From contig NZ_MRDL01000028.1 in the NCBI RefSeq assembly GCF_002008365.1, forward strand, positions 1 to 40,079: DNA of 40,079 nt, given 5' to 3'. Below, in pieces: positions 26,076 to 35,062 of the stretch; the stretch's first letter is position 1, and every line of letters begins with the position of its first letter. The translations under genes and the position numbers were made by a program. The notes beneath the pieces are model-generated. The model worked only from the letters and a program-made list of their open reading frames with translations, did no database searches and was not told the DNA's origin. Source of the stretch: Rhizobium leguminosarum bv. viciae USDA 2370 (GTDB lineage Bacteria > Pseudomonadota > Alphaproteobacteria > Rhizobiales > Rhizobiaceae).

Positions 26076-27128
26076 GTGACCGACACCGTCAAACTCGTCA
26101 GCCTCGCCGTTGCCACACCCGAACATGTCATTTTCCAAAAACAGGCGGTCGAAGCCTCGGCCCGGCTGTTTGCCGACCGCTTCGAGGATTTCCGCCATCT
26201 TGCACGCGTCTTCGATAGCGCCGGCATCGAAAAGCGGCATGCGGCGCGGCCGCTTGCCTGGTTCGACGAGCCACATGGCTGGCAAGACCGGATGCAGGCC
26301 TTTGCCGAGGTGGCAGGCGGGCTTTTCGTCGAGGCTGCCAGCTCGGCCCTTCGCCAGGCAGGGCTTGAGGCCGGCGATGTCGACTGTGTCGTGACCGTCT
26401 CCTCCACCGGTTTTACGACACCGAGCCTTGATGCGCAGCTTAGCCGCAGGATGGGTTTCAGACCCGATATCGAACGCGTGCCGGTCTTCGGGCTCGGCTG
26501 TGCCGCCGGCGTATCAGGCTTTGCGATCGCCTCACGGCTGGCGCGAGGCCGGCCGGGCACTGTTGTGCTTTTCGTCTCGATCGAGCTTTGCACGCTCGCC
26601 TTCCGGCTGGACGAGCTGACCCGCCCCAACATCATCGCAACGGCGCTTTTCGGCGACGGCGCTGCCGCCTGCGTACTCCGCGCTGGCGGAGACGGGTTGG
26701 CGGAGGTGGAATCAACCGGCGAGCATCTCTTTCCCGACACGCTCGACATCATGGGCTGGAAGATCGATGACGGCGGCTTCGGTATCGTGCTGGCGCAATC
26801 GCTGCCGCCGTTTGCCGAAAAGGAGCTCGGCCCGGCGGTAACGGCCATTCTGGCGCGAAACGGGCTGAGAGTGGAGGATATCGACCGCTTCATTTGCCAT
26901 CCCGGCGGCATGAAGGTGCTGGCCGCGATGGAGAGCGCGCTTTCGATACCGCCGGGCACGTTGGATCACGAGCGCACCGTGCTGGCCGAATACGGGAACA
27001 TGTCCTCGCCGACCATCCTGTTCGTGCTGGAGCGGGCAATCCGCGCCGGATTGCCGGCGCGCTCCGCGATGATTGCCATGGGGCCTGGCTTTTCGGCCAG
27101 CTGCGTGACGCTGCGGAGGGCGGCATGA
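26076..27128 (+). CDS. Type III polyketide synthase (chalcone/stilbene synthase family)
   Basis: The 350-residue protein starts at a GTG preceded by AAGGAG. Its thiolase-fold catalytic triad is visible: Cys142 in VFGLGCAAGVSGF, His275 in FICHPGGMKVL and Asn308 in EYGNMSSPTILFV. VTVSSTGFTTPSLDAQL and the C-terminal AMGPGFSASCVTL are standard for bacterial type III PKSs. Such enzymes condense a starter acyl-CoA with malonyl-CoA, often giving alkylpyrones or alkylresorcinols in bacteria. The next gene, encoding an isoprenylcysteine-methyltransferase-like protein, overlaps its end. This pairing is known for alkylpyrone and alkylresorcinol methyl-ether formation (BpsA/BpsB, SrsA/SrsB). The product here is inferred only. 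Confidence 0.9.
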   Translation: MTDTVKLVSLAVATPEHVIFQKQAVEASARLFADRFEDFRHLARVFDSAGIEKRHAARPLAWFDEPHGWQDRMQAFAEVAGGLFVEAASSALRQAGLEAGDVDCVVTVSSTGFTTPSLDAQLSRRMGFRPDIERVPVFGLGCAAGVSGFAIASRLARGRPGTVVLFVSIELCTLAFRLDELTRPNIIATALFGDGAAACVLRAGGDGLAEVESTGEHLFPDTLDIMGWKIDDGGFGIVLAQSLPPFAEKELGPAVTAILARNGLRVEDIDRFICHPGGMKVLAAMESALSIPPGTLDHERTVLAEYGNMSSPTILFVLERAIRAGLPARSAMIAMGPGFSASCVTLRRAA

Positions 27129-27628
27129 TGTGGCCGTCGATCGCGCTTTTGACGTTCGTGACGCTGCAGCGGCCGGCGGAACTCGTGCTCGCCCGGCGCA
27201 ACACGGCGGCGCTTCTTGCCAGAGGCGCCAGAGAGGTCGCACCCGAGCATTATCTCACCATGGTGGCGCTGCATGCAGGCTGGATCATCGGCCTTTGGTT
27301 GCTTGCACCGGGCAGGCCGATCGCGCTCTTCTGGTTTCTCGTGTTCATGGGGCTGCAGGCGCTGCGGCTCTGGGTGTTCGCGACGCTGAAAGGCCGCTGG
27401 ACGACGCGCATCATCATCCTGCCCGGCGCGCCACTCGTCAGCTCCGGCCCCTATCGCTTCCTCCGCCATCCGAACTATGCGATCGTCGTCGGCGAGATCG
27501 CCGTCCTTCCCCTCGCCTTCGGCCTACCGCTTTACGCGATCGTCTTTTCCCTTCTCAACGCGCTTATTCTCCAAGTGCGCGTGAAGGCTGAAAATGCCGC
27601 ACTGAAAAGCGCAATGATTTTGAAATGA
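27125..27628 (+). CDS. Isoprenylcysteine carboxyl methyltransferase-like membrane protein
   Basis: The 167-residue protein has about four hydrophobic segments and the C-terminal signature LVSSGPYRFLRHPNYAIVVG, then AEIAVLPLAFG-like EIAVLPLAFG. The GPYRxxRHPxY motif defines the ICMT/PEMT-like fold that binds SAM. Two ATGs, at 27125 and 27128, overlap the PKS stop; the first gives a 4-nt ATGA overlap. Partners of type III PKSs with this fold O-methylate alkylpyrones or alkylresorcinols, so the same role is likely here. The ORF extends further upstream in frame within the PKS gene, but that part is a shadow of the PKS. Confidence 0.82.
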   Translation: MMWPSIALLTFVTLQRPAELVLARRNTAALLARGAREVAPEHYLTMVALHAGWIIGLWLLAPGRPIALFWFLVFMGLQALRLWVFATLKGRWTTRIIILPGAPLVSSGPYRFLRHPNYAIVVGEIAVLPLAFGLPLYAIVFSLLNALILQVRVKAENAALKSAMILK

Positions 27629-27704
27629 ATGCGATTTTCCGTTTGCGTCGCGGTATCGGCACGGGCATTTTCACCCCGATAAACAAAGTGGAATGCAAGC
27701 GGAA

Positions 27705-28952
27705 ATGACTAAAAACGCAATCGTACTCGGCGCCGGCATCGTCGGGGTTTCCACGGCCATCCATCTTCAGCGGCGCGGCCGGCAGGTGACGCTGATCGAC
27801 CGAAAGGATCCGGGCAACGAAACCTCCTTCGGCAATGCCGGCCTGATCCAGCGCGAAGGTGTCGCGCCTTACGGCTTTCCCCAGCAGCTCGGGCTTTTGC
27901 TGCGTTATGCGCTGAATAACCGCATCGACGCGCATTATCACCTTCGCACACTGCCGAGCCAGCTCGCCTTTCTCGCCCGCTACTGGTGGAATTCGAATGC
28001 CCGGCGCCACGCCATCATCACCCGGGCCTATGCGCCGCTGATCGCAAATTCGGTTGTGGAACATAAGGACCTGATCGAGGCGTCGCAGGCCGAAGGGTTG
28101 ATCCGCAAGGACGGTTGGATAAAGATTTTCCGCAGTGAAGCCAAGCGCGACGGGGCTCTTGCGGAGGCAGCACTTTGGCAGAATGAATTCGGCGTGGAGT
28201 ATGACAGCCTGACGCCGGCCGATATCGCCCGCATGGAACCGCATATGACCGGGGATTTCGCCGGCGGTATTCACTGGCGCGATCCCTGGTCGGTGCTCGA
28301 CCCGCATGCGCTGACATCGGCCTATCGCCGCTATTTCGAAAGCCTCGGTGGCAAGTTCGTCACGGGTGACGCCGCCTCGCTCGGTCAGTTCGGCTCCGGC
28401 TGGAAGATCATGACCAGGGAAGGTCCGCTCGAGGCAGAGGATGCGGTGATGGCGCTCGGCCCCTGGGCGGCCGTTGCAACGCGCCGGCTCGGCTATTCTT
28501 TCCCGCTCGGCGTCAAGCGCGGCTATCACATGCACTATGCCGCCGAGGGCAATGCCGTGCTCAACAACTGGACGCTCGATGCCGAACGCGGCTATCTCCT
28601 TGCGCCGATGCGCCGCGGCATCCGCCTGACGACAGGGGCGGAGTTTGCAACGCTCGACGCACCGAAGACGCCGGTCCAGCTCGACAGGGCCGAAGCCGTG
28701 GCGCGTACGATCTTTCCGCTCGGAGGCAGGCTCGATCCCGAACCTTGGATGGGGGCGCGCCCCTGCACGCCAGACATGATGCCTGTTATCGGCAAAGCGC
28801 CGCGCCATCACGGCCTGTGGTTTGCCTTCGGCCATGCCCATCACGGGTTGACGCTCGGGCCGGTGACCGGCCGCGTGCTTGCCGAACTCATCACCGGCGA
28901 GACGCCGTTCATCGATATCGCGGCCTATTCGCCGCGGCGTTTCAACCCGTAA
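27705..28952 (+). CDS. FAD-dependent D-amino-acid dehydrogenase-like oxidoreductase (DAO family)
   Basis: The 415-residue protein from MTKNAIVLGAGIVGVSTAIH has the dinucleotide-binding GAGIVG loop, then LIDRKDPGNETSFGNAGLIQ, typical of DadA-type enzymes. WRDPWSVLDPHALTSAYRRY and VMALGPWAAVATRRLGYSFP belong to the substrate/FAD region. The C-terminal PWMGARPCTPDMMPVIGKAP and GHAHHGLTLGPVTGRV form the second FAD-contact block. Such enzymes oxidatively deaminate D-amino acids, passing electrons to the respiratory chain. Start at 27705 was preferred over 27693 because AGCGGAA lies just before it. Its end overlaps the convergent gluconokinase gene by 11 bp. Confidence 0.85.
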   Translation: MTKNAIVLGAGIVGVSTAIHLQRRGRQVTLIDRKDPGNETSFGNAGLIQREGVAPYGFPQQLGLLLRYALNNRIDAHYHLRTLPSQLAFLARYWWNSNARRHAIITRAYAPLIANSVVEHKDLIEASQAEGLIRKDGWIKIFRSEAKRDGALAEAALWQNEFGVEYDSLTPADIARMEPHMTGDFAGGIHWRDPWSVLDPHALTSAYRRYFESLGGKFVTGDAASLGQFGSGWKIMTREGPLEAEDAVMALGPWAAVATRRLGYSFPLGVKRGYHMHYAAEGNAVLNNWTLDAERGYLLAPMRRGIRLTTGAEFATLDAPKTPVQLDRAEAVARTIFPLGGRLDPEPWMGARPCTPDMMPVIGKAPRHHGLWFAFGHAHHGLTLGPVTGRVLAELITGETPFIDIAAYSPRRFNP

Positions 28953-29481
28953 CGCCGAGCGCTGCGAGGCCTTCGAGTGCCGTTGCCGCGATGCCTTCGA
29001 TCGTATCGTCGATATCGACAGTGACGACGCCCGGCTCGCCTGTGGGCACCTCAAGCGTCGCCAACTGGCTGTCGAGCAGCGAGACCGGCATGAAATGTCC
29101 CTTGCGCTCGCACATACGCTTCATCAGCAGCGCCCTGGAACCTTCGAGATAGACGAAGAACAAATTGCCACCGACAGCCGCCCGCAGCCTGTCGCGATAG
29201 ATGCGCTTCAGCGCCGAGCAGGAGACGATGATGCCCTCGCTTTTCTCCAGCGAGGCCTTCATGTCTTCGCCGATCCGGTCGAGCCAGGGCATTCGGTCCT
29301 CATCGGTCAGCGGAATGCCCTTCGACATCTTCTCGACATTGGCGGTCGGATGAAGCGCATCACCTTCGACGAAGACCAGGTGCAGGGCTTCGGCGAGTTT
29401 CTCGCCTGCGGAGGATTTGCCGCAGCCGCTGACCCCCATGACGATGATCGCATGGGGTCTGTTCATCTGCTCATCCGGCAT
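28942..29481 (-). CDS. gntK: Gluconokinase
   Basis: The 179-residue kinase has the P-loop GVSGCGKS at residues 16-23, the acidic VEGDALHPTANVEKMSKGIP block, LTDEDRMPWL, SCSALKRIYRDRLR and MPVSLLDSQLATLE. All are diagnostic for GntK-type gluconokinases, which phosphorylate gluconate to 6-phosphogluconate. GAGGAG five bases before the ATG at 29481 fixes the start. The dppF stop is only 27 bp upstream on the same strand, so gntK may be cotranscribed with the peptide transporter. The 3' end overlaps the convergent DAO-family gene by 11 bp. Confidence 0.92.
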   Translation of the reverse strand: MPDEQMNRPHAIIVMGVSGCGKSSAGEKLAEALHLVFVEGDALHPTANVEKMSKGIPLTDEDRMPWLDRIGEDMKASLEKSEGIIVSCSALKRIYRDRLRAAVGGNLFFVYLEGSRALLMKRMCERKGHFMPVSLLDSQLATLEVPTGEPGVVTVDIDDTIEGIAATALEGLAALGVTG

Positions 29482-29508
29482 GTTTGCTCCTCGGGCTTGT
29501 CTTCCCGC

Positions 29509-30462
29509 TCAATCGAGCGGGAAATGACAGGCATATTGATGTGTGCCTTCCCCAGTTAATTCGGGAGAAACCTGGCGGCAATGGTCCTGCGCCTTCCAGC
29601 AGCGCGGATTGAAGTGGCAACCCGACGGCGGCTTCAACGGCGAAGGCAGTTCGCCCTGCAGGCGAATGCGGGTCTTTTCGCGATCGGGATCGGCGATCGG
29701 CGTCGCCGACAGCAAGGCTGCCGTATAGGGATGGCGCGGCCTGGCGAAGACCTCGGCGGCGGGACCGGTTTCCACGGGACGGCCGAGATACATCACCATC
29801 ACCTCGTCGGCGATATGATGGACGACGGACAGGCCATGCGAGATGAAGAGATAGGCAAGCCCCATCTCCTTCTGCAGGTCCATCAAGAGGTTCAGCACCT
29901 GCGCCTGGATCGAAAGGTCGAGCGCCGAAACCGGTTCGTCGAGCACCAGTACCTTCGGCCGCAGCATCAGGGCGCGGGCAATGGCGATGCGCTGACGCTG
30001 GCCGCCTGAGAACATATGGGGATAACGGCCATAATGCTCCGAACGCAGACCGACGCGGGCCATCATCTCCTCCACCTTGCGACGGCGGGCGGCGGCGTTG
30101 AGATCGGTGTTGATCTTCAGCGGCTCTTCGAGGATCGAACCGACCTTCTGGCGCGGGTTGAGCGAGCCGTAGGGGTTCTGGAAGACGATCTGCACCTGGC
30201 TGCGCAGGCTGCGGTCACCGACATGGGCCGGCTTGCCGTCGATCAGCAACTGCCCCGACGTCGGATTCTCGATCATGGTGACCAGGCGGGCGAGCGTCGA
30301 CTTGCCACAGCCGGATTCGCCGACGACGGCGAGCGTCTTGCCGGAATGGAGGCTGAAGCTGACGCCATTCAGCGCCTTGACGGTGGCATCGGCTTTGAAG
30401 AGGCCGCGGTTGACGGTGTAAAAGCGGGCGAGATCCCTGCCCTCGAGAACGGCGTCCATCAT
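29509..30462 (-). CDS. dppF: Peptide ABC transporter ATP-binding protein DppF
   Basis: The 317-residue ATPase has Walker A GESGCGKST (48-56), the Q-loop region QIVFQNPYGSLNPR, signature FSGGQRQRIAIARAL, Walker B VLVLDEPVSALD and switch His in FISHGLSVVHH. The C-terminal SGCHFNPRCWKAQDHC is the Cys-rich oligopeptide-transporter tail found in DppF/OppF, which in some members binds an iron-sulfur cluster. It works with DppD to power dipeptide uptake through DppB/DppC. Its ATG overlaps the dppD stop by 4 nt. Length and motifs are complete. Confidence 0.92.
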   Translation of the reverse strand: MMDAVLEGRDLARFYTVNRGLFKADATVKALNGVSFSLHSGKTLAVVGESGCGKSTLARLVTMIENPTSGQLLIDGKPAHVGDRSLRSQVQIVFQNPYGSLNPRQKVGSILEEPLKINTDLNAAARRRKVEEMMARVGLRSEHYGRYPHMFSGGQRQRIAIARALMLRPKVLVLDEPVSALDLSIQAQVLNLLMDLQKEMGLAYLFISHGLSVVHHIADEVMVMYLGRPVETGPAAEVFARPRHPYTAALLSATPIADPDREKTRIRLQGELPSPLKPPSGCHFNPRCWKAQDHCRQVSPELTGEGTHQYACHFPLD

Positions 30463-31475
30463 ACGAGGTCTCCTGCAGTTTCAACTGCCATGATGCCGGG
30501 ATGCCCGAGCGGCTTGCCGTCCTTCAAAGGATAGTTGCAGAGCGCCAGTCCGAGCTCCGGCCCCTGGCGGACGACGCCGCGATCGCATTCGACCGTGGCG
30601 AAGCCGCAGCGCGGCGCGAAGAGACAGCCCGTCGGGCGACCATGTTGGCCGGGAACGACACCAGCGATCGAGGGAAGACGCTGGCCGACTTTGGCGCGTT
30701 CCGGCAGAGCGGCGAGCAGGGCTGCGGTATAGGGATGATGCGGATCGCGAAACAGCGCCCTCACCGGCTGTTCTTCGACCTTCTGGCCGGCATATTGCAC
30801 CTGCACACGTTCGGCGGTTTCGGCAACGACGCCCATGTCGTGGGTGATCAGAACCAGCGCCATGCCCTGCTCCTTCTGCAGGCGAACGAGCAGATCGAGG
30901 ATCTGTGCCTGGATCGTCACGTCCAGCGCGGTCGTCGGCTCGTCGGCGATGAGCAGCTTCGGATTGCAGGCGAGCGCCATGGCGATCATGACGCGCTGGC
31001 TCATGCCGCCGGACATCTGATGCGGGAAGTTCGACAGGCGCTCTTCCGGCGCCGGAATGCCGACGAGGTTCAAGAGCTCGATCGAGCGTTGGCGGCGCTC
31101 CTTGCGGTTGAGGCCCATATGGAAGCGCAAGGTCTCGCCGAGCTGGAAGCCGACCGTGAAGCACGGATTGAGGCTCGACATCGGCTCCTGAAAGATCATC
31201 GCCATATCCTTGCCGACGATCCTGCGGCGCTGGCGGGCGGAGATGCCACGCAGATCCTTGCCGTCGAACTGCATGCGGTCGGCGGTGATCTTCGCCGTCC
31301 AGGGCAAAAGCCCCATGAGGGCAAGCATGGCAACGGATTTACCCGAGCCGGATTCGCCGACGACCGAGAGGATCTCGCCCTTGTCGCAGACAAGCGATAC
31401 GCCGTCGACGGCGCGGAAGAGACCGGAAGAGGTCTGGAATTCGACAGTCAGATTTTCAATCTCGAGGAGTGGCAT
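30459..31475 (-). CDS. dppD: Peptide ABC transporter ATP-binding protein DppD
   Basis: The 338-residue ATPase starts [20 protein letters not shown]. It has Walker A GESGSGKS (40-47), [13 protein letters not shown], signature [15 protein letters not shown], Walker [13 protein letters not shown] and switch His [11 protein letters not shown]. The tail [18 protein letters not shown] is the Cys-rich end of DppD/OppD. The start at 31475 shares one base with the dppC stop (TGATG); a longer in-frame start at 31583 would lie inside dppC. It pairs with DppF as the two cytoplasmic ATPase subunits of the dipeptide importer. Confidence 0.92.
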   Translation of the reverse strand: MPLLEIENLTVEFQTSSGLFRAVDGVSLVCDKGEILSVVGESGSGKSVAMLALMGLLPWTAKITADRMQFDGKDLRGISARQRRRIVGKDMAMIFQEPMSSLNPCFTVGFQLGETLRFHMGLNRKERRQRSIELLNLVGIPAPEERLSNFPHQMSGGMSQRVMIAMALACNPKLLIADEPTTALDVTIQAQILDLLVRLQKEQGMALVLITHDMGVVAETAERVQVQYAGQKVEEQPVRALFRDPHHPYTAALLAALPERAKVGQRLPSIAGVVPGQHGRPTGCLFAPRCGFATVECDRGVVRQGPELGLALCNYPLKDGKPLGHPGIMAVETAGDLV

Positions 31476-32365
31476 CACGACCTCTTCAGTTTGGGATCGA
31501 GCGCGTCGCGCAGGCCGTCGCCCATCAGGTTGATGGCGAGAACGGTGATGAGGATGGCAAGACCCGGAAACGTCACCACCCACCAGGCGCGCGAGATGAA
31601 CTCACGGGATTCGGCCAGCATCGTCCCCCATTCGGGTGTCGGCGGCTGGGCGCCCATCCCGAGAAAGCCGAGGGCGGCGGCATCGAGAATCGCCGCCGAG
31701 AAGGCGAGCGTCGCCTGAACGATCAGTGGCCCAAGACAGTTCGGCAGGATCGTCTTGAACATCAAACGGAAGGTGCCGGCACCAGCGACACGCGAGGCAA
31801 TCACATATTCCTTCTCACGCTCTGAAATGACCGAGGCACGCGTCAGCCGCACGAAATGCGGCTGGTTGACCAGCGAAATCGCGATCATCGCATTGGTCAG
31901 TCCAGGCCCGAGCACGGCCACCAGCACGAGAGCCAGCAGCAGCGACGGGAAGGCCAGGATGATATCCATCAGGCGCATGATCGCGGTATCGATCTTACCG
32001 CGGAAAAATCCGGCGACGAGGCCGATCAAGACGCCTGAAATGACCGATAACGTGACGACGACGACGCCGATGAAGAGCGAGAACCGCGCGCCGTAGATCA
32101 GGCGCGAAAGGATATCGCGGCCGACGGCATCCGTTCCGAGCGGGAAGGAAGCGTTGCCGCCCTCCATCCAGAACGGCACGGCCAGTAGTACCGCACGGTT
32201 CTGCTCGTTCGGTTGATGTGGCGCAAAGAGTGGCGCGAGGACTGCGACGACCAGAATGATGATGAAAACCACCAGGCCGATGACGGCGCCCTTGTTGCGG
32301 GAGAAATAATGCCAGAACTCCGCAAGAGCGGATGGCTGACCGGCTTTGACGGTGACCGTGCTCAT
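31475..32365 (-). CDS. dppC: Peptide ABC transporter permease DppC
   Basis: The 296-residue inner-membrane protein has an N-terminal helix (GAVIGLVVFIIILVVAVLAP) after a short cytoplasmic leader, then about five more helices. FPLGTDAVGRDILSRLIYGA is the hallmark N-terminal block of DppC/OppC permeases. The EAA-type loop that contacts the ATPases is in the region of VAGAGTFRLMFKTILPNCLG. TPEWGTMLAESREFISRAWW near the C-terminus is also conserved. It lies 9 bp after dppB and shares one base with dppD, so it is translated as part of the operon. Confidence 0.92.
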   Translation of the reverse strand: MSTVTVKAGQPSALAEFWHYFSRNKGAVIGLVVFIIILVVAVLAPLFAPHQPNEQNRAVLLAVPFWMEGGNASFPLGTDAVGRDILSRLIYGARFSLFIGVVVVTLSVISGVLIGLVAGFFRGKIDTAIMRLMDIILAFPSLLLALVLVAVLGPGLTNAMIAISLVNQPHFVRLTRASVISEREKEYVIASRVAGAGTFRLMFKTILPNCLGPLIVQATLAFSAAILDAAALGFLGMGAQPPTPEWGTMLAESREFISRAWWVVTFPGLAILITVLAINLMGDGLRDALDPKLKRS

Positions 32366-32374
32366 GGACCGCTC

Positions 32375-33379
32375 CTAATGACGAATGCGCGGATTGATGA
32401 AGCCGTAGAGAACATCAACAATCAGATTGACCAGCATGATGACGCCGGCGATCAACAGAAGACCGCCCTGGACCACGGCGTAATCGCGCTTGAAGACCGA
32501 ATCGACCATCCATTTGCCGATACCCGGCCAGGAGAAAATCGTCTCGGTGAGGATGGCGCCGGCAAGAAGGACGCCGATCTGCAGACCGATCGTGGTGATG
32601 ACGGGGATCATCGCATTTCGCAACGCGTGCACGCCGACGACGCGCAACGGCTTCAGACCCTTCGAACGCGCCGTGCGGACATAGTCCTCGCCCAGAACCT
32701 CGAGCATCGCCGAACGCGTCTGGCGGGCGATAACCGCGAGCGGGATGGTCGCCAGCACGATGGTCGGCAGAATGAGGTAGCTGACCGCCGAGGCGAAGGC
32801 GCCCTTTTGGCCCGACAGCAGGCTGTCGATCAGCATGAAGCCGGTGACCGGCTTGAAGAAATACATCAGCGAGATGCGGCCGGAAACCGGTGTCCAGCCG
32901 AGATAGCCGGAGAAGAAGATGATAAGCAGCAAGCCCCACCAGAAGATCGGCATGGAATAACCGATGAGGGCAACACCCATCACGCTCTGATCGAACCACG
33001 TGCCTCGCTTGACGGCCGCAAAGACGCCGGCGGGCACTCCAAGACAGACCGCGATGATGATGGCACAGAGCGAAAGTTCCAGCGTTGCCGGGAACAACGT
33101 GAAGAACTCACCGAGAACGGGCCGCTTGGTGACGATCGAGGTGCCGAGATCGCCGTGCAACACTTTTACGATATAATCGAAATATTGCACATATATGGGC
33201 CGGTCGAAGCCGAGATCGTGCATGATCTGGGCGTGACGTTCCGGCGCCATGACACGTTCCCCCGACAGAAGCATGACCGGATCACCGGGAATCAGGCGGA
33301 TGAACGAGAAGGCAATGAGTGAAACGCCGAGAAACGTCGGGATCAGCACCGCGAGGCGGCCGATGAAAAAACGCAACAT
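32375..33379 (-). CDS. dppB: Peptide ABC transporter permease DppB
   Basis: The 334-residue permease begins MLRFFIGRLAVLIPTFLGVS and continues with FSFIRLIPGDPVMLLSGERV, the canonical N-terminus of DppB/OppB proteins. It has six predicted membrane helices. The EAA-type ATPase-contact loop is in DYVRTARSKGLKPLRVVGVH, followed by ALRNAMIPVITTIG. ETIFSWPGIGKWMVDSVFKR closes the family signature. It forms the translocation channel together with DppC. An intergenic hairpin separates it from dppA, giving the possibility of different expression of binding protein and membrane subunits. Confidence 0.93.
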   Translation of the reverse strand: MLRFFIGRLAVLIPTFLGVSLIAFSFIRLIPGDPVMLLSGERVMAPERHAQIMHDLGFDRPIYVQYFDYIVKVLHGDLGTSIVTKRPVLGEFFTLFPATLELSLCAIIIAVCLGVPAGVFAAVKRGTWFDQSVMGVALIGYSMPIFWWGLLLIIFFSGYLGWTPVSGRISLMYFFKPVTGFMLIDSLLSGQKGAFASAVSYLILPTIVLATIPLAVIARQTRSAMLEVLGEDYVRTARSKGLKPLRVVGVHALRNAMIPVITTIGLQIGVLLAGAILTETIFSWPGIGKWMVDSVFKRDYAVVQGGLLLIAGVIMLVNLIVDVLYGFINPRIRH

Positions 33380-33399
33380 AGCAGGTTTTCCAATAGTTT

Positions 33400-33427
33400 C
33401 CGGCGGTCAGGGGAACCTGACCGCCGG
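33400..33427 (-). terminator. Intergenic hairpin between dppA and dppB
   Basis: CCGGCGGTCAGG (33400-33411) is followed by a 4-nt spacer and its perfect complement CCTGACCGCCGG (33416-33427), a 12-bp GC-rich stem. No T-run follows on the minus strand, so it is not a plain intrinsic terminator. It is more likely an attenuator or a 3'-end stabiliser of dppA mRNA. A smaller ACCCGG/CCGGGT repeat lies just on its dppA side (about 33431-33448). Confidence 0.7.
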
Positions 33428-33466
33428 CCGCACCCGGCGTTGACCGGGTAGTTTACAGATTTTTTA

Positions 33467-35062
33467 TTATTCGGAAATGTCCACGCCGTCGAAACGGTGG
33501 ATGCCGAGCGGATCCATGAAGAAGCCCGAGACCTTCTTGCTCATCGGAACAAAGACCAACGAGTGGTCAAGCGTATTCCAGGGAGCTTCCTTCTTGAAGA
33601 TCAGCTGCGCCTGCTCATAAGCCTTCGTGCGCTCGGCGACGTCGGCCGTCTGCTTGGCCTTCGTCATCAGATCGTCGAATTCCTTGTTGCACCACTGAGC
33701 GCGGTTGTTGCCGCCGACAGCGTCGCAGCCAAGCAACGTATCCATGAAGTTGTCAGGATCGCCGTTGTCGCCGGTCCAGCCGAGGATGACGGCACCGTCG
33801 CGATTCTTGTCGGACGAGAGCTTCAGATATTCGGCCCATTCATGGGTGACGATTTCCGCATCGACGCCGACCTTGGCCAAGTCGGCCTGCATCAATTCGG
33901 CGGCGCGACGCGCGTTCAACATGTACGGACGCGAAACCGGCATCGCCCAGATCTTCATCTTCAGATCCTTGACGCCGGCATCTGCCAGCATCTTCTTCGA
34001 CGCATCGGGATCGTACTTGTCGTCTACGACGGCGTCGTTATAGGACCACATCGTCGGCGGGATCGGGTTCTTTGCAACGGCCGCGGCACCCTGGAAGACG
34101 GCATCGACGATCGCCTGCTTGTTGATCGCCATGTTCAGCGCCTTGCGGACTTCGGCCTTGTCGAATGGAGCAATCAAGGTGTTGTAAGCGAGATACGAAA
34201 CGTTCAGGCCGGCCTGCTCGAGTACGGTCAGGTTCTCGTCCTTCTTAAGTTCGGCGACGTCAGCCGCATTCGGATAAGGAATGAGGTGGCATTCGCCGGC
34301 CTTCAGCTTCTGGGCGCGCACGGCAGCGTCAGAGGTGATGGCGAAAACCAGATCGTCGATCTTTTCCTTACCCTTGAAATAGGTTTCGTTCGCCTTGTAG
34401 CGGATAACGGCATCCGGCTGGTAGGCGACGAAGGTGAACGGGCCGGTACCGAGCGGCTGCTGGTTCATCTGCGCCATCTTGCCGTCGGCTGCGAGCTTGT
34501 CGGCATATTCCTTGGAGACGATCGAGGCAAAGTCCATGGCGAGGTCGGCGAGGAACGGCGCTTCGGGATGGTTGAGCGTGAACTTGACGGTGAGGTCGTC
34601 GACCTTCTCGACCGACTTGATCAGCTCCGGGAAGCCCATGCCGGCAGCATATTCGTAAGAGCCGCCCTCGACATACTTGTTCCACGGATTGTCAGCCTTG
34701 AGCTGGCGCTCGAAGGAGAAGATGACGTCGTCGGCATTGAAGTCACGCGTCGGCGTGAAGAAGTCGGTGGTCTGGTACTTGACGCCCGGATGCAGCTTGA
34801 AGGTGTACTCCTTGCCGTCGGCCGAAACGCTCCAGCTGTCGGCCAGGCCCGGCTCGATCTCGGTGCCGCCATGCTTGAATTCGACGAGACGGCTATAGAC
34901 CGTGCGCGACGACGCGTCGAAGGTCGTGCCTGCCGTATAGAGGCTCGGGTCGAAGCCTTCCGGCGAGCCCTCGGAGCAATAAACAAGGGTCTTGGACCAG
35001 GCCGACGTCGCCATGACGGAAATCAAGGCCGTCGCTGCCAGGAGGACAGAGATCTTTTTCAT
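33467..35062 (-). CDS. dppA: Periplasmic dipeptide-binding protein DppA
   Basis: The 531-residue protein has a Sec signal peptide, MKKISVLLAATALISVMATS followed by AWS, with likely cleavage near residue 23. The mature part starts KTLVYCSEGSPEGFDPSLYT, the usual N-terminus of DppA-type (SBP family 5) proteins. YTFKLHPGVKYQTTDFFTPT, LGTGPFTFVAYQPDAVIRY and ILGWTGDNGDPDNFMDTLLG are family signatures. It captures peptides (in E. coli also heme) and delivers them to DppBC. It is the first gene of the operon, with GGGAAAC as ribosome-binding site, a long AT-rich leader, and a strong hairpin after its stop. Confidence 0.93.
   Translation of the reverse strand: MKKISVLLAATALISVMATSAWSKTLVYCSEGSPEGFDPSLYTAGTTFDASSRTVYSRLVEFKHGGTEIEPGLADSWSVSADGKEYTFKLHPGVKYQTTDFFTPTRDFNADDVIFSFERQLKADNPWNKYVEGGSYEYAAGMGFPELIKSVEKVDDLTVKFTLNHPEAPFLADLAMDFASIVSKEYADKLAADGKMAQMNQQPLGTGPFTFVAYQPDAVIRYKANETYFKGKEKIDDLVFAITSDAAVRAQKLKAGECHLIPYPNAADVAELKKDENLTVLEQAGLNVSYLAYNTLIAPFDKAEVRKALNMAINKQAIVDAVFQGAAAVAKNPIPPTMWSYNDAVVDDKYDPDASKKMLADAGVKDLKMKIWAMPVSRPYMLNARRAAELMQADLAKVGVDAEIVTHEWAEYLKLSSDKNRDGAVILGWTGDNGDPDNFMDTLLGCDAVGGNNRAQWCNKEFDDLMTKAKQTADVAERTKAYEQAQLIFKKEAPWNTLDHSLVFVPMSKKVSGFFMDPLGIHRFDGVDISE

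Noticed and set aside
27564..29054. Long minus-strand open frame (about 496 codons) opposite the DAO-family gene.
   Set aside because: High-GC third-position mirror of a real gene; arginine- and histidine-rich, no family motifs.
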